From: Syntrophaceae bacterium UBA2280
GTDB lineage: Bacteria > Desulfobacterota > Syntrophia > Syntrophales > Smithellaceae
Length of the DNA: 64,000 nucleotides
Reading direction: 5' to 3'
Assembly (NCBI GenBank): GCA_002347685.1
Contig: DDWS01000019.1
Coordinates: 1-64,000, forward strand
The position numbers were made by a program, and so were the translations under genes. Each line of letters begins with the position of its first letter. Within the stretch, counting starts at the first letter, position 1. Positions 1-7,064 of the stretch are shown piece by piece. Under the pieces are notes generated by a model. The model worked only from the letters and a program-made list of their open reading frames with translations, did not search any database and was not told the origin of the DNA.

Positions 1-153
1 CTGCTTTTTTCAGCGGAATTTGCATTATACCCAAAAATAGTTCTTGCTTGTACTAAATAATGTGCGTTTATAGCGTGCAATTAATGGTGAAAGCAATTAT
101 CAATTCTTACAATCAGACATGGAAAACAGATATGGCCAATTGAAGATATTTTA

Positions 154-209
154 GCATAACAAAATTAATACACCCGATCGCTACGCTCCGGGTGATTTCG
201 CCGTTATGT
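154..209 (+). other. attC recombination site of the cassette before the NERD gene
   Basis: Left box gcataac (154-160) is complementary to right box gttatgt (203-209) over six bases. The central arms cacccg (171-176) and cgggtg (189-194) are a perfect inverted pair. The site belongs to a cassette whose gene lies mostly left of the window. Bases 1-153 show only a 27-codon frame (60-143) with no homology I recognise. Confidence 0.75.
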
Positions 210-229
210 GAGAAAGGTGAGAATCTAGA

Positions 230-1006
230 ATGGATTATTCTTCAATTATAAATCAATTTGTAGGCGCAACAGGGTATTTTATACTGATCATGATTTTGAT
301 AATCATCATAAAATCTTCTTGGTTCAAAGGGATAACGGGCGAATTCATTGTGAACATCCTGGCAAGGATGTTTCTAGATAAGCATGTGTACCATCTCATC
401 AAAAATGTGACATTACCAACCGAAAACGGAACGACTCAAATTGATCACATTATCGTTTCAATATACGGCGTATTCGTAGTTGAAACAAAAAATATGAAAG
501 GGTGGATTTTTGGTGACCCCGACCAGAAGACATGGACTCAAAAAATATACAAGCATTCAATTAAATTCCAAAACCCTCTGCACCAAAACTACAAGCACGT
601 AAAAACTATTGAATCCCTGCTTGGGCTGAATGATCAGCAGGTTCATTCATTGGTTGTTTTTGTTGGAGACAGCACTTTTAAAACAGAAATGCCAGAAAAG
701 GTAACATATGGCCGTGGTTATGTTCGATTTGTCAAATCAAAAAGACAGCCTGTCCTCTCTGAAGCAGAGGTTGACGCAATCTTAAGTAAAATAAGTGCTG
801 GCATGTTAACGCGCTCATTTAAAACCAACAGAGAGCATGTAAAACATGTTAACCAGATCGTAAGCGAAAAGAAGAAGGAAAATACGTGCCCAAAATGCGG
901 TAGCCCCATGGTGTTGAGAGAAACGAAAAATGGTCAAAATGCTGGCAAGCAGTTTTGGGGATGTTCATGTTTTCCACAATGCAAAGGTGTTTTGAAAATC
1001 GTATAA
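230..1006 (+). CDS. Membrane-anchored NERD-domain nuclease-like protein with zinc ribbon
   Basis: 258 aa. One membrane segment spans about residues 11-29. A NERD (nuclease-related) domain follows at about 35-150, with the D72 ... E85-x-K87 pattern (QIDH, then VFVVETK) typical of restriction-endonuclease-like folds. The C-terminus is a topoisomerase-type zinc ribbon with Cys 220, 223, 245, 247 and 251. NERD proteins are presumed DNA-processing enzymes; the exact role here is unknown, and defence or plasmid handling are possibilities. It is the first complete cassette gene, starting 21 bp after the preceding attC core behind a GAAAGGTGAG ribosome site. Its stop codon lies inside the next attC. 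Confidence 0.85.
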   Translation: MDYSSIINQFVGATGYFILIMILIIIIKSSWFKGITGEFIVNILARMFLDKHVYHLIKNVTLPTENGTTQIDHIIVSIYGVFVVETKNMKGWIFGDPDQKTWTQKIYKHSIKFQNPLHQNYKHVKTIESLLGLNDQQVHSLVVFVGDSTFKTEMPEKVTYGRGYVRFVKSKRQPVLSEAEVDAILSKISAGMLTRSFKTNREHVKHVNQIVSEKKKENTCPKCGSPMVLRETKNGQNAGKQFWGCSCFPQCKGVLKIV

Positions 1007-1063
1007 CCCTTCGCTAGAGCAGATTGCGTCCCGTGGGCTGCTTCGGCTTAGCTTTTGTTATGC
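1001..1063 (+). other. attC site closing the NERD cassette
   Basis: R'' gtataac (1001-1007) overlaps the NERD stop codon and pairs with R' gttatgc (1057-1063). Between them an imperfect stem forms from gctag-agcag and ctgct-...-tagc, with bulges as in typical attC folded strands. Confidence 0.75.
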
Positions 1064-1108
1064 AATTTAAAATATACCATTCATCTGTAAATGAGGTTAA
1101 GAGGCATC

Positions 1109-1630
1109 ATGCAAGAAGAAAAAAATCACGCTGGAGAATCAGACAAAAAATTTGCCGCTGTCTGTGGCCTTTACTGTGAGGCATGCTCGTGGTTTATTGC
1201 CACCACTGAAGATCCGGAAAGACTCAAAAGGATGGCGGCACAATTTCATTTTTCGGAGGAAGAGAGCAAATGCTATGGATGCCGGTCGGACAAAAGGTTA
1301 TCTTATTGTGAGAAATGCAAGATGTTCGCCTGCGCAACTGAACGAGGCATAGATTTTTGCAGTGAATGTGAAGAATATCCCTGCGAGGACTTGAAAAAAT
1401 TTCAATCTGCAATGCCTCACCGGATTGAGCTTTGGGTTAATCTGGACCGAATCAAATCTGTCGGTTATAAGCAATGGATCAAAGAAATCAGGAAAAACTA
1501 CACTTGCCCACGATGCAGAATTATGAATTCCACCTACGATCTGAAATGCCGAAAGTGCGGTGAAGAGCCTGGTTGCAGTTATGTATCAAAACACAAGCAG
1601 GAGATCGAACAGTTTTTAAATAACAGGTGA
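1109..1630 (+). CDS. DUF3795 cysteine-rich protein
   Basis: 173 aa from the ATG at 1109, chosen because AAGAGG sits 5 nt upstream; an in-frame ATG at 1091 lacks such a site. The N-terminal half carries the DUF3795 cysteine pattern (CGLYCEAC, then CYGCRS, YCEKCKMFAC and FCSECEEYPC), probably binding zinc or another metal. A second CX2C pair (CPRC, CRKC) near the C-terminus forms a likely zinc ribbon. The function of the family is unknown. It is the sole gene of the second cassette. Proteins with this domain are common in anaerobic bacteria and archaea and are often seen on mobile DNA. Confidence 0.8.
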   Translation: MQEEKNHAGESDKKFAAVCGLYCEACSWFIATTEDPERLKRMAAQFHFSEEESKCYGCRSDKRLSYCEKCKMFACATERGIDFCSECEEYPCEDLKKFQSAMPHRIELWVNLDRIKSVGYKQWIKEIRKNYTCPRCRIMNSTYDLKCRKCGEEPGCSYVSKHKQEIEQFLNNR

Positions 1631-1631
1631 T

Positions 1632-1690
1632 GAATAACAAAGTCAATGCACCCGATCGCTGGGCTCCGGCCGATCTTTTCCTGCGACACA
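1632..1690 (+). other. Degenerate attC site after DUF3795 gene
   Basis: R'' gaataac (1632-1638) and the shared block caatgcacccgatcgct are present, very close to the site at 4771-4826. The right half instead reads cctgcgacac where GTTRRRY is expected. The core crossover site therefore looks lost, which would lock the DUF3795 and methyltransferase cassettes together. Confidence 0.5.
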
Positions 1691-1700
1691 AAGAGGAAAC

Positions 1701-2504
1701 ATGAAGAGAGCATACGTTCACGGTTACGATCATCGAGAGAATATACGTTTACAAGACCAGGCCTCTACCCTGGTCGAGTTGCTGCATTCCGACACTTTTT
1801 ATCCGCCAGGAAGTCGTGTTCTGGAAGCCGGTTGTGGCGTTGGGGCACAGACTATCATCCTCGCGCGCAACAGCCCGAATGCCTTGTTTACTTCCGTGGA
1901 CATATCCGAAGACTCTGTGGCTGAAGCCAGGAGAAAAGCAGCAACCGCAGGCTTGACCAACGTTCAATTTGAACAGGCAGATATCTTCAACTTGCCCTTT
2001 GGGTTGGACTCTTTCGATCATATTTTCGTCTGTTTCGTCCTGGAACATCTCTCGCAGCCTGTCAAGGCGCTTCAGGTATTGAAAAACCACTTAAGGAAGG
2101 GCGGCACAATCACGGTCATCGAGGGTGACCATGGCTCGGTCTATTTCTATCCGGACAGCGAACCGGCGCATAGAGCGATTCAATGCCAGGTCGAATTACA
2201 GCGGCGGGCTGGCGGCAATGCCATGATAGGGAGAGAACTGTATCCGCTGTTGCGGCAAGCAGGTTTTAACCCGGTTACTGTATCTCCTCGAATGATTTAC
2301 GTTGATGGCAGCAAACCCGACCTGGTAGAAGGGTTCACCAGGAGGACATTCACGGCTATGACGGAGGGTATCCGCGAATCGGCAATCAAGGCAGGGATCA
2401 TTGAACAACACCTTTTCGAACAGGGGATCGAGGACTTATATCGAACTGCGGAAACGGACGGTGTGTTCTGCTACACTTTTTTCAAGGGCACCGGATATAA
2501 ATGA
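1701..2504 (+). CDS. Class I SAM-dependent methyltransferase
   Basis: 267 aa. The Rossmann glycine motif VLEAGCGVGAQT (residues about 40-51) binds S-adenosylmethionine. An acidic residue follows (SVDIS), then a QADIFNLPF motif II and FVLEHL, as in UbiE/Methyltransf_11-type small-molecule methyltransferases. The C-terminal 100 residues carry no domain I can name and may form the substrate lid. The substrate is not predictable. The start is ATG 1701, behind AGAGGAAAC. It is the third cassette gene, reading in the array direction; its upstream attC has lost its core box, and a good attC lies at its 3' end. Confidence 0.85.
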   Translation: MKRAYVHGYDHRENIRLQDQASTLVELLHSDTFYPPGSRVLEAGCGVGAQTIILARNSPNALFTSVDISEDSVAEARRKAATAGLTNVQFEQADIFNLPFGLDSFDHIFVCFVLEHLSQPVKALQVLKNHLRKGGTITVIEGDHGSVYFYPDSEPAHRAIQCQVELQRRAGGNAMIGRELYPLLRQAGFNPVTVSPRMIYVDGSKPDLVEGFTRRTFTAMTEGIRESAIKAGIIEQHLFEQGIEDLYRTAETDGVFCYTFFKGTGYK

Positions 2505-2562
2505 TTGCCGAACGAGTCGTTGCACCGGATCGCTTACGCTCCCAGTGAACTCGGCGTTATAT
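2495..2562 (+). other. attC site after methyltransferase
   Basis: The left box atataa (2495-2500) overlaps the methyltransferase stop and pairs with gttatat (2556-2562). Inner arms are ccgaacgagt and actcgg, around a caccggatcgcttacgct centre that matches the other sites of the array. Confidence 0.65.
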
Positions 2563-2579
2563 ATCAGAAAGGAATCCAC

Positions 2580-3380
2580 ATGACCTACATTACGTTAACT
2601 CCTGACAGTATCGGATCTGAACATATCTGCTGCGCGTTTTCGGACAAAAAGTGCGCTGAGGGCTACGCCTTGAAAAAGGAGTGGCTATTGCATGAATTTG
2701 AAAATGGTTATATCTTCCGTCGCCTGAATGAACGTGCCAAGGTTTTCATCGAGCATGGCCCTGCCGAAAAGGCTTGGGTTCCCATTACCGCTCCTGAATA
2801 CATGATGCTCGGCTGCTTCTGGGTCTCCGGACAATACAAGGGGCAGGGGCACGGCAAAGCGTTGCTGCAAGAGGTTGTTGATGATGCAAGAAAAAACAAG
2901 AAACAAGGGCTCGTCACCGTAGCGGGAGCGAAGAAATTCCCTTTCATGAGCGACACCAACTGGCTACTCAGGCAGGGTTTTGAGGTCGTTGACACTACTC
3001 CCGCCGGCTTCAGCCTTCTATCGATCTCATGGGGGAAATCCAAATGCCGACCGCAATTCAACGAATCTGCGCGTAGCGGTCAGTGCCCTCATAAACGAGG
3101 GCTGGTTGTTTACTACTCGAACCGTTGTCCTTATACTGAATACCATGTCGGCTCATCGCTTGTCGAAACAGCAAAGAAGCGAAAACTGCCTTTGAAAGTG
3201 ATCAAGCTTGAGACCTTGGAACAGGCTAAATCTTCCCCCACACCAGCAACAATCTTCAGCCTCTTCATCCATGGTAGATTTGTCACTACCGATATTAGCG
3301 TGTGCATGGATAGTCGGTTTGACAAGATTGTCGGAAGCACTGATGCATATCACATCATTCGACCGGACGTTGCGCAATAA
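2580..3380 (+). CDS. GNAT acetyltransferase fused to YoaP-like domain
   Basis: 266 aa from ATG 2580, with AGAAAGGA upstream; an upstream frame opening at 2505 runs through the attC and is not credible as a start. Residues 1-165 form a GNAT N-acetyltransferase fold with the acetyl-CoA pyrophosphate loop QYKGQGHGKALL at 85-96. The C-terminal 70 residues look like the YoaP-like domain (PF14268), which usually follows a GNAT domain in this family. The substrate is unknown. The C-terminal tail, with a HIIRPDVAQ end, runs into the left arm of the following attC. It is the fourth cassette gene. Confidence 0.82.
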   Translation: MTYITLTPDSIGSEHICCAFSDKKCAEGYALKKEWLLHEFENGYIFRRLNERAKVFIEHGPAEKAWVPITAPEYMMLGCFWVSGQYKGQGHGKALLQEVVDDARKNKKQGLVTVAGAKKFPFMSDTNWLLRQGFEVVDTTPAGFSLLSISWGKSKCRPQFNESARSGQCPHKRGLVVYYSNRCPYTEYHVGSSLVETAKKRKLPLKVIKLETLEQAKSSPTPATIFSLFIHGRFVTTDISVCMDSRFDKIVGSTDAYHIIRPDVAQ

Positions 3381-3413
3381 TGCCGCGTACCGTCGGTGAA
3401 CTCGGCGTTAGCC
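3366..3413 (+). other. attC site after GNAT-YoaP gene
   Basis: The core box gttagcc (3407-3413) matches GTTRRRY. Arms aatgccg and cggcgtt, and the outer pair ccggacg and cgtcgg, give an imperfect stem. The R'' box is weak and lies within the coding region, so the left limit is uncertain. Confidence 0.5.
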
Positions 3414-3436
3414 ATTCCAGCATCACAGGAGATACA

Positions 3437-4129
3437 ATGCGCGCTCACTACTTACAGCACGTTCCATTTGAAGGACTTGGCAGCATTGGACCCTGGCTTG
3501 AAACAGCCAGGTACGAGGTAACCCATAGTCGGCTCTTCGAAACAATCGACTTGCCGGATGCAAAAACAATCGATCTGCTGGTGATCATGGGCGGCCCGAT
3601 GAGTGTGAATGATGAAGATGAGTTCCCCTGGCTTGTTTCAGAAAAGCAGTTCGTTCGTGAAGTCATCAAGTCCGGAAAGCCTGTCCTGGGCATTTGCCTT
3701 GGTGCTCAGTTGATCGCAAGCGCAATGGGGGCGAGAATCTTCCGTAACCCCGTGAAGGAAATCGGATGGTTTCCAATCCATGCGGTTGATTCCAACGACG
3801 GATCAGTCTTCCGTTTTCCACCGTCAGAAACGGTGTTCCATTGGCACGGAGAGACATTTGATTTGCCACGGGGTGCGATACGGCTTGCGAAGAGTGAAGG
3901 GTGTGAGAACCAGGCGTTTCAACTCGGCAATTCGGTGATTGGTTTGCAATTCCACCTTGAAACAACACCAGATTCAGCTCAAACTATTGTTGAAAATTGC
4001 CGTAATGAATTGGTTGAAGGTAAATATATCCAGACAGAACAAGAAATTTTGTCAGCGCCACAAGAGCGATATGGCTCAATTAATAGTTTAATGAGCGATA
4101 TTTTTGAGTACTTGCACAATCATGGCTGA
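3437..4129 (+). CDS. Class I glutamine amidotransferase-like protein
   Basis: 230 aa from ATG 3437, behind AGGAGA. The glutaminase triad is complete: Cys87 in GICLGAQLIA, and His173 and Glu175 in LQFHLETT. The oxyanion strand MGGPMSV is at 51-57. The protein is a stand-alone GATase of the GuaA-N-like/YfeJ type, which usually acts as a small amidotransferase or a gamma-glutamyl hydrolase. No synthetase partner is next to it, so the acceptor or substrate is unknown. It is the fifth cassette gene; the stop codon begins the next attC. Confidence 0.87.
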   Translation: MRAHYLQHVPFEGLGSIGPWLETARYEVTHSRLFETIDLPDAKTIDLLVIMGGPMSVNDEDEFPWLVSEKQFVREVIKSGKPVLGICLGAQLIASAMGARIFRNPVKEIGWFPIHAVDSNDGSVFRFPPSETVFHWHGETFDLPRGAIRLAKSEGCENQAFQLGNSVIGLQFHLETTPDSAQTIVENCRNELVEGKYIQTEQEILSAPQERYGSINSLMSDIFEYLHNHG

Positions 4130-4196
4130 CAACCGCATCAACCCGGAATGGCAATTCCGCTACGCTCCATTGCCCCGGTTATGGCAAACGTTAGGT
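4127..4196 (+). other. attC site after amidotransferase
   Basis: R'' tgacaac (4127-4133) starts at the stop codon and R' is gttaggt (4190-4196). The central arms ggcaat and attgcc are perfect, flanked by ccgg on both sides. A second gttatgg at 4178 probably belongs to the inner L' part of the site. Confidence 0.72.
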
Positions 4197-4227
4197 CCTT
4201 TGATCCTAAAATAGAAAGGAGTAGCTT

Positions 4228-4776
4228 ATGAAAAAATGTCTTATTATGATTGATTTACAGAATGATTATTTTGCAGGTGGTATGATGCAACTTGCGGGTA
4301 TTGAGGATGCGGCAGAAAATGCCCGGATTCTCTTGACTGAATTCAGAAAAACAAAATCAACTATTATTCATGTACAGCACATTTCTATTCCTCCTAACGC
4401 CTTCTTCTTACCCGGAACAGATGGAGCCAGAATAAATGACAGGGTAGCTCCCCAAGCAGGTGAAGAAGTTGTCGTAAAAAATTATCCAAACAGTTTTCGT
4501 GATACTAACTTATTGGAATTCCTGAAGAATTTGCGCATTGATGATCTCGTAATCTGTGGCGCAATGAGTCACATGTGCATAGACGCAACTACCCGTGCAG
4601 CTTTCGACCTGGGTTTTAATTGTGTTGTTGCTGAGGATGCATGCGCAACAATGGACTTGTTTTTTAAAAATAAAATTATTAAAGCATCAGAGGTTCATGC
4701 ATCCTTTATGGCTGCATTATCATTTCCTTATGCCAGAGTAATTTCAACAAGAGATATTTTGAAGGATATGGCATAA
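4228..4776 (+). CDS. Isochorismatase-family cysteine hydrolase
   Basis: 182 aa, the usual length of the family. The catalytic triad is visible as D9 (MIDLQNDY), K84 (VVVKNYPNSF) and C117 (GAMSHMCIDATTRAA); the cis-peptide region sits just before the cysteine. Relatives hydrolyse amides such as nicotinamide, N-carbamoyl compounds or isochorismate. The motifs do not fix the substrate, and the SHMCID form is common in uncharacterised cassette-borne and environmental members. The start is ATG 4228 behind AGAAAGGAG. It is the sixth cassette gene and has low GC content. Confidence 0.88.
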   Translation: MKKCLIMIDLQNDYFAGGMMQLAGIEDAAENARILLTEFRKTKSTIIHVQHISIPPNAFFLPGTDGARINDRVAPQAGEEVVVKNYPNSFRDTNLLEFLKNLRIDDLVICGAMSHMCIDATTRAAFDLGFNCVVAEDACATMDLFFKNKIIKASEVHASFMAALSFPYARVISTRDILKDMA

Positions 4777-4826
4777 GAAAGTCAATACACCCGATTGCTA
4801 AGCTCCGCGCGGTTTCTTCGTTGGGC
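4771..4826 (+). other. attC site after cysteine hydrolase
   Basis: R'' gcataag (4771-4777) overlaps the stop codon and R' is gttgggc (4820-4826). The middle contains the family block caatacacccgattgct. It is nearly identical on its left side to the degenerate site at 1632-1690, which points to shared ancestry. Confidence 0.7.
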
Positions 4827-4857
4827 ATCACGAAATGTGAGGAAATGTGAGGTTGTA

Positions 4858-5409
4858 ATGAAAGTTAAAAATATTCATGAGCGCGAACTCGAAGCTGATG
4901 ATGAACAAGCGGCGAAGCTCATTGATTCTCTTTCTTCAGAAGATGACCTTCTATGGCCAAAGCAATGCTGGCCTCCCATGAAATTCGATCGTCCGCTCGG
5001 TGTTGGTGCCAAGGGTGGACATGGCCCGATTGGTTATTGTGTTGAGGAATACAAACCCGGACAGTCAATCAAGTTCTGCTTCACAAAGCCAAAAGGATTT
5101 AATGGGTTTCATGAATTCGATGTTGTCAAGAGTACACATCGGTCTGTCCTGCTGCGACATACGATAGAGATGGAGTTGGAGGGTGCTGCAATATTAACCT
5201 GGTCTCTTGTCATTCGTCCTCTGCATGATGCATTACTCGAAGACGCTCTATCCACTGCTCAGGCATCCCTTGGAATGACACCTCAAATGAGACCATGGTC
5301 GCCGTGGGTTAAAGCAATCCGACGGATCATGTCTGGTGGCAAAGCACAAAAGCAAATTACGCCCGACAATGCTAATGCAACCGGCGCAAAAAGCCGCGCG
5401 GCTGATTAG
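4858..5409 (+). CDS. SRPBCC-type (START/Bet v 1 fold) protein
   Basis: 183 aa from ATG 4858, with TGAGG upstream; the open frame from 4795 crosses the attC core and is not used. The sequence pattern looks like the SRPBCC superfamily: an early acidic helix, a WPPMKFDRPL segment, then a strand-rich core with GHGPIGYCVEEY, and an RHTIEMELEGAAILTWSL strand before a long C-terminal helix. Such proteins bind hydrophobic ligands or remove aromatic groups. Nothing in the context gives the ligand. The last 15 or so residues (PDNANATGAKSRAAD) are encoded by the attC repeat, so the natural C-terminus may have been replaced. Confidence 0.7.
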   Translation: MKVKNIHERELEADDEQAAKLIDSLSSEDDLLWPKQCWPPMKFDRPLGVGAKGGHGPIGYCVEEYKPGQSIKFCFTKPKGFNGFHEFDVVKSTHRSVLLRHTIEMELEGAAILTWSLVIRPLHDALLEDALSTAQASLGMTPQMRPWSPWVKAIRRIMSGGKAQKQITPDNANATGAKSRAAD

Positions 5410-5420
5410 CGGTGTTGGGC
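5361..5420 (+). other. attC site overlapping the 3' end of the SRPBCC gene
   Basis: R'' gcccgac (5361-5367) and R' gttgggc (5414-5420) frame the site. The arms gctaat (5371-5376) and attagc (5405-5410) are perfect, and a palindrome agccgcgcggct lies in the middle. At 60 bp with good symmetry this is the clearest classical site in the array. Confidence 0.8.
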
Positions 5421-5433
5421 TCAGAATATCGCT

Positions 5434-5678
5434 GTGCTCATTGCTTTCACGAAATCCTGGTTGGCGAAGAAGGTGTTTGAGAAACGAGCACGAAGGGGCG
5501 AGAAAGAGCGATTTGGAGATTTCGAAGTTGAGTATATATAGCCGGCAATGGAACACAGTACGATTTTGGTGTTGACTATCTTCGGTGCGTAAATATTGAG
5601 TTCGTGAAGATGCACGGAGGCGAGGACCCCCGACGCTCGTTCCTCGCGTGGGTGACCTTCGGCGTTGGACGTGTATAA
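5434..5678 (+). pseudogene. Broken L-2-amino-thiazoline-4-carboxylate hydrolase-like fragment
   Basis: The cassette between cores 5414 and 5664 is only about 250 bp and carries a remnant. Frame one, from GTG 5434, reads about 35 residues ending FGDFEVEYI and stops at 5541. Frame two, from 5541, continues with AGNGTQYDFGVDYLRCVNIE and KMHGGED. The two halves join if one TA unit is removed from the tatatata run at 5533-5540. The joined pattern (a V-x-Y segment, DFGVDY-x-RC, then a hydrophobic helix with HGGE) resembles the L-2-amino-thiazoline-4-carboxylic acid hydrolase family (PF14196). The rest of the domain is missing because the attC begins there. The family call is from memory of the motif. 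Confidence 0.5.
5600..5670 (+). other. attC site after the broken hydrolase cassette
   Basis: Core gttggac (5664-5670) fits GTTRRRY. The inner arms gcgagga (5620-5626) and tcctcgc (5641-5647) are perfectly complementary. The left R'' box is not clear, so the left limit is approximate. Confidence 0.6.
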
Positions 5679-5716
5679 ACTGTAGGCTCATAAAATAATA
5701 GGAGAAATAGGAAATC

Positions 5717-6490
5717 ATGAAACTTTTTATTATCTTACTCACATCTTTGATGCTCGTCGGCTGCGCAGTGATGCCGCCTGGGCAGCAAATTCAAGCAGAA
5801 CCGTACGTCGCTAAATTTGATTATACCCCGGACACTCAAGCCGCCCCTAACTCGTCAGGGGTGACCTTTACGGTCTCAAGCGGCAGTTATAAGACCAATA
5901 GCAAAGAGATGCTTTGGTTTACTTATCCACAATTTGTTGATCTGGGAAACGGCATAAAGAGCGATCTTAGCGATATCCTTGTTGCCAAGGGATTCAGCGT
6001 CCGCGGACCTTTTGGTTCATACGACTTGATACCGTATTCTGATAAGAAAAACATTGATATGCTTCTAGTCCCTCAGATAGAGATCAACATCAGAATTAAG
6101 GATCAGAAATCGCAGGTAGAGAACATCTGGGCGGCTCCTCCTGTTGATATTCTGACTGGTAATGTCGAAGTGAGCGGAAAGGTGACAGTTGAGTTAAGGG
6201 AGATCACTACTTTGGTTCTGATGTGGGCCAACAGTGTTCCCTTTGAGGAATTTGAATTTTCTTACAGGGTCCGCAATAGTCCCTTTTACAACAAGAAGCA
6301 CGGCGTCGTTTTTGATCTGAAGCCGATTATCATAACCGACGTGGCTAAAGGCGTAGAGTCTCAATATCCTAAGATTATGGCTGCTATCGCAAACCTCATC
6401 GATACAGAAGAGATGAATATTATCAAGAAGCAATGTCCGGAGGTCAGAAAGGATAGAATGTCCAATCCAGGAATGCAGCCTACAAAATGA
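5717..6490 (+). CDS. Predicted outer-membrane or periplasmic lipoprotein
   Basis: 257 aa. The N-terminus is a lipoprotein signal peptide: MK, a hydrophobic stretch and the lipobox LVGC with the lipid-modified Cys16. The mature part has alternating strand-like segments (for example FTVSSGSYKTNSKEMLWFTY) and a region resembling small lipoproteins that assemble a variable-copy surface layer, but I cannot assign a Pfam family. The last residues (NPGMQPTK) run into the putative terminal attC, an ending often seen in cassette-encoded proteins. RBS AGGAGAAAT lies at 5700-5708. It is the last recognisable cassette gene. Confidence 0.7.
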   Translation: MKLFIILLTSLMLVGCAVMPPGQQIQAEPYVAKFDYTPDTQAAPNSSGVTFTVSSGSYKTNSKEMLWFTYPQFVDLGNGIKSDLSDILVAKGFSVRGPFGSYDLIPYSDKKNIDMLLVPQIEINIRIKDQKSQVENIWAAPPVDILTGNVEVSGKVTVELREITTLVLMWANSVPFEEFEFSYRVRNSPFYNKKHGVVFDLKPIIITDVAKGVESQYPKIMAAIANLIDTEEMNIIKKQCPEVRKDRMSNPGMQPTK

Positions 6491-6536
6491 CACACGGAAA
6501 TGCGGGTCATTTTACAGCTGATTCCACCCGTTAAAC
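6478..6536 (+). other. Putative terminal attC site
   Basis: Left gcctaca (6478-6484) resembles R'' (GCCTAAC). The right gttaaac (6530-6536) matches GTTRRRY exactly. A perfect inverted pair aaaatgac (6484-6491) and gtcatttt (6506-6513) lies inside but off-centre. The palindrome could instead be a terminator for the lipoprotein gene. Confidence 0.4.
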
Positions 6537-6567
6537 AGGGCAATTGACCTTACCCCGGAATATGGGT

Positions 6568-6855
6568 CTAAGCGACAATAGGAATGGCAAAATCATCAAA
6601 TAAAAACCCTCTCAGTGTGCTTTGCGATTGTCGAACCCATTCAAAAAAACCATCCTCCTCCGAGACTTCAATGGGGTTGTATGCCCCCAGCATATCCAGG
6701 TAAAATCTGGACAGGATATGGTGGGAGTGAAATTCTTCGAGGAGTCCGATCACGCCGAAGCGCCGGCTAATCTCGCTTTGCTTGATGATGGCATCAAACA
6801 GCGCCGTTTGAAGATTGTCCGGGATTTCGGCGGCAAGTAAACTGGCGGGAAACAA
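6568..6855 (-). pseudogene. Possible remnant of an unidentified protein gene
   Basis: A minus-strand frame of 95 codons has a protein-like composition (for example SRRFGVIGLLEEFHSHH and LDMLGAYNPIEVSEEDG). It remains open further upstream for about 20 codons but has no ATG; only a TTG at 6855 is available, without a ribosome site. I do not recognise the family. It may be a decayed gene at the junction between the cassette array and the chromosome, or a genuine small gene with a rare start. The rest of 6537-7016 shows nothing else. Confidence 0.35.
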
Positions 6856-7016
6856 AGACGCCAGTGGAAAAGAAACATAAAAGGATTCGGCGGGGGAAAG
6901 ACAAAAAAAGCTTCATCCCTGCCCCATAACTATGGAAGTTAAGTTGTGATTCGATGATCCGGGGAAGTGCGGCGGCAGGATGCCTGACGAATGAACGCGT
7001 CTGGCTGAAAGGGCAT

Positions 7017-7044
7017 AAAAAAAGCGGGCTTACGGACCCGCTTT
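7017..7044 (-). terminator. Intrinsic terminator of the deoxyhypusine synthase-like gene
   Basis: On the minus strand an 8-bp GC-rich stem (aaagcggg and cccgcttt) with an 8-nt loop is followed by a run of seven T. It lies 20 bp past the stop codon of the gene ending at 7065. Confidence 0.85.
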
Positions 7045-7064
7045 CTTCAACATCACCATTATGC

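Larger units (their letters stand above)
1..6536 (+). mobile_element. Integron gene-cassette array (no integrase in window)
   Basis: Nine short transcription units lie head to tail on the + strand. Each has a single gene, and most are followed by an imperfect inverted repeat ending in a GTTRRRY-like core (gttatgt, gttatgc, gttatat, gttagcc, gttaggt, gttgggc, gttgggc, gttggac, gttaaac). Several repeats share a central block close to CACCCGATCGCT-N-GCTCCG. The genes are functionally unrelated and more AT-rich than the flanking chromosome. This is the organisation of integron cassettes. The orientation (core site at the right end of each repeat) implies that intI and attI lie to the left of base 1. 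The integrase itself is not seen, so whether the array is chromosomal or mobile is open. Confidence 0.82.

Noticed and set aside
60..143. Short + strand frame of 27 codons before the first attC
   Set aside because: Too short, with no ribosome site or recognised homology; it may be the tail of a cassette gene mostly outside the window.
5248..5742. 164-codon minus-strand frame across the short cassette
   Set aside because: Runs opposite to all cassette genes, crosses two attC sites and has no recognised motif.
6484..6513. Pure terminator interpretation of the aaaatgac/gtcatttt palindrome
   Set aside because: Not excluded, but the flanking GCCTAC- and GTTAAAC boxes make a terminal attC more likely; kept there with low confidence.
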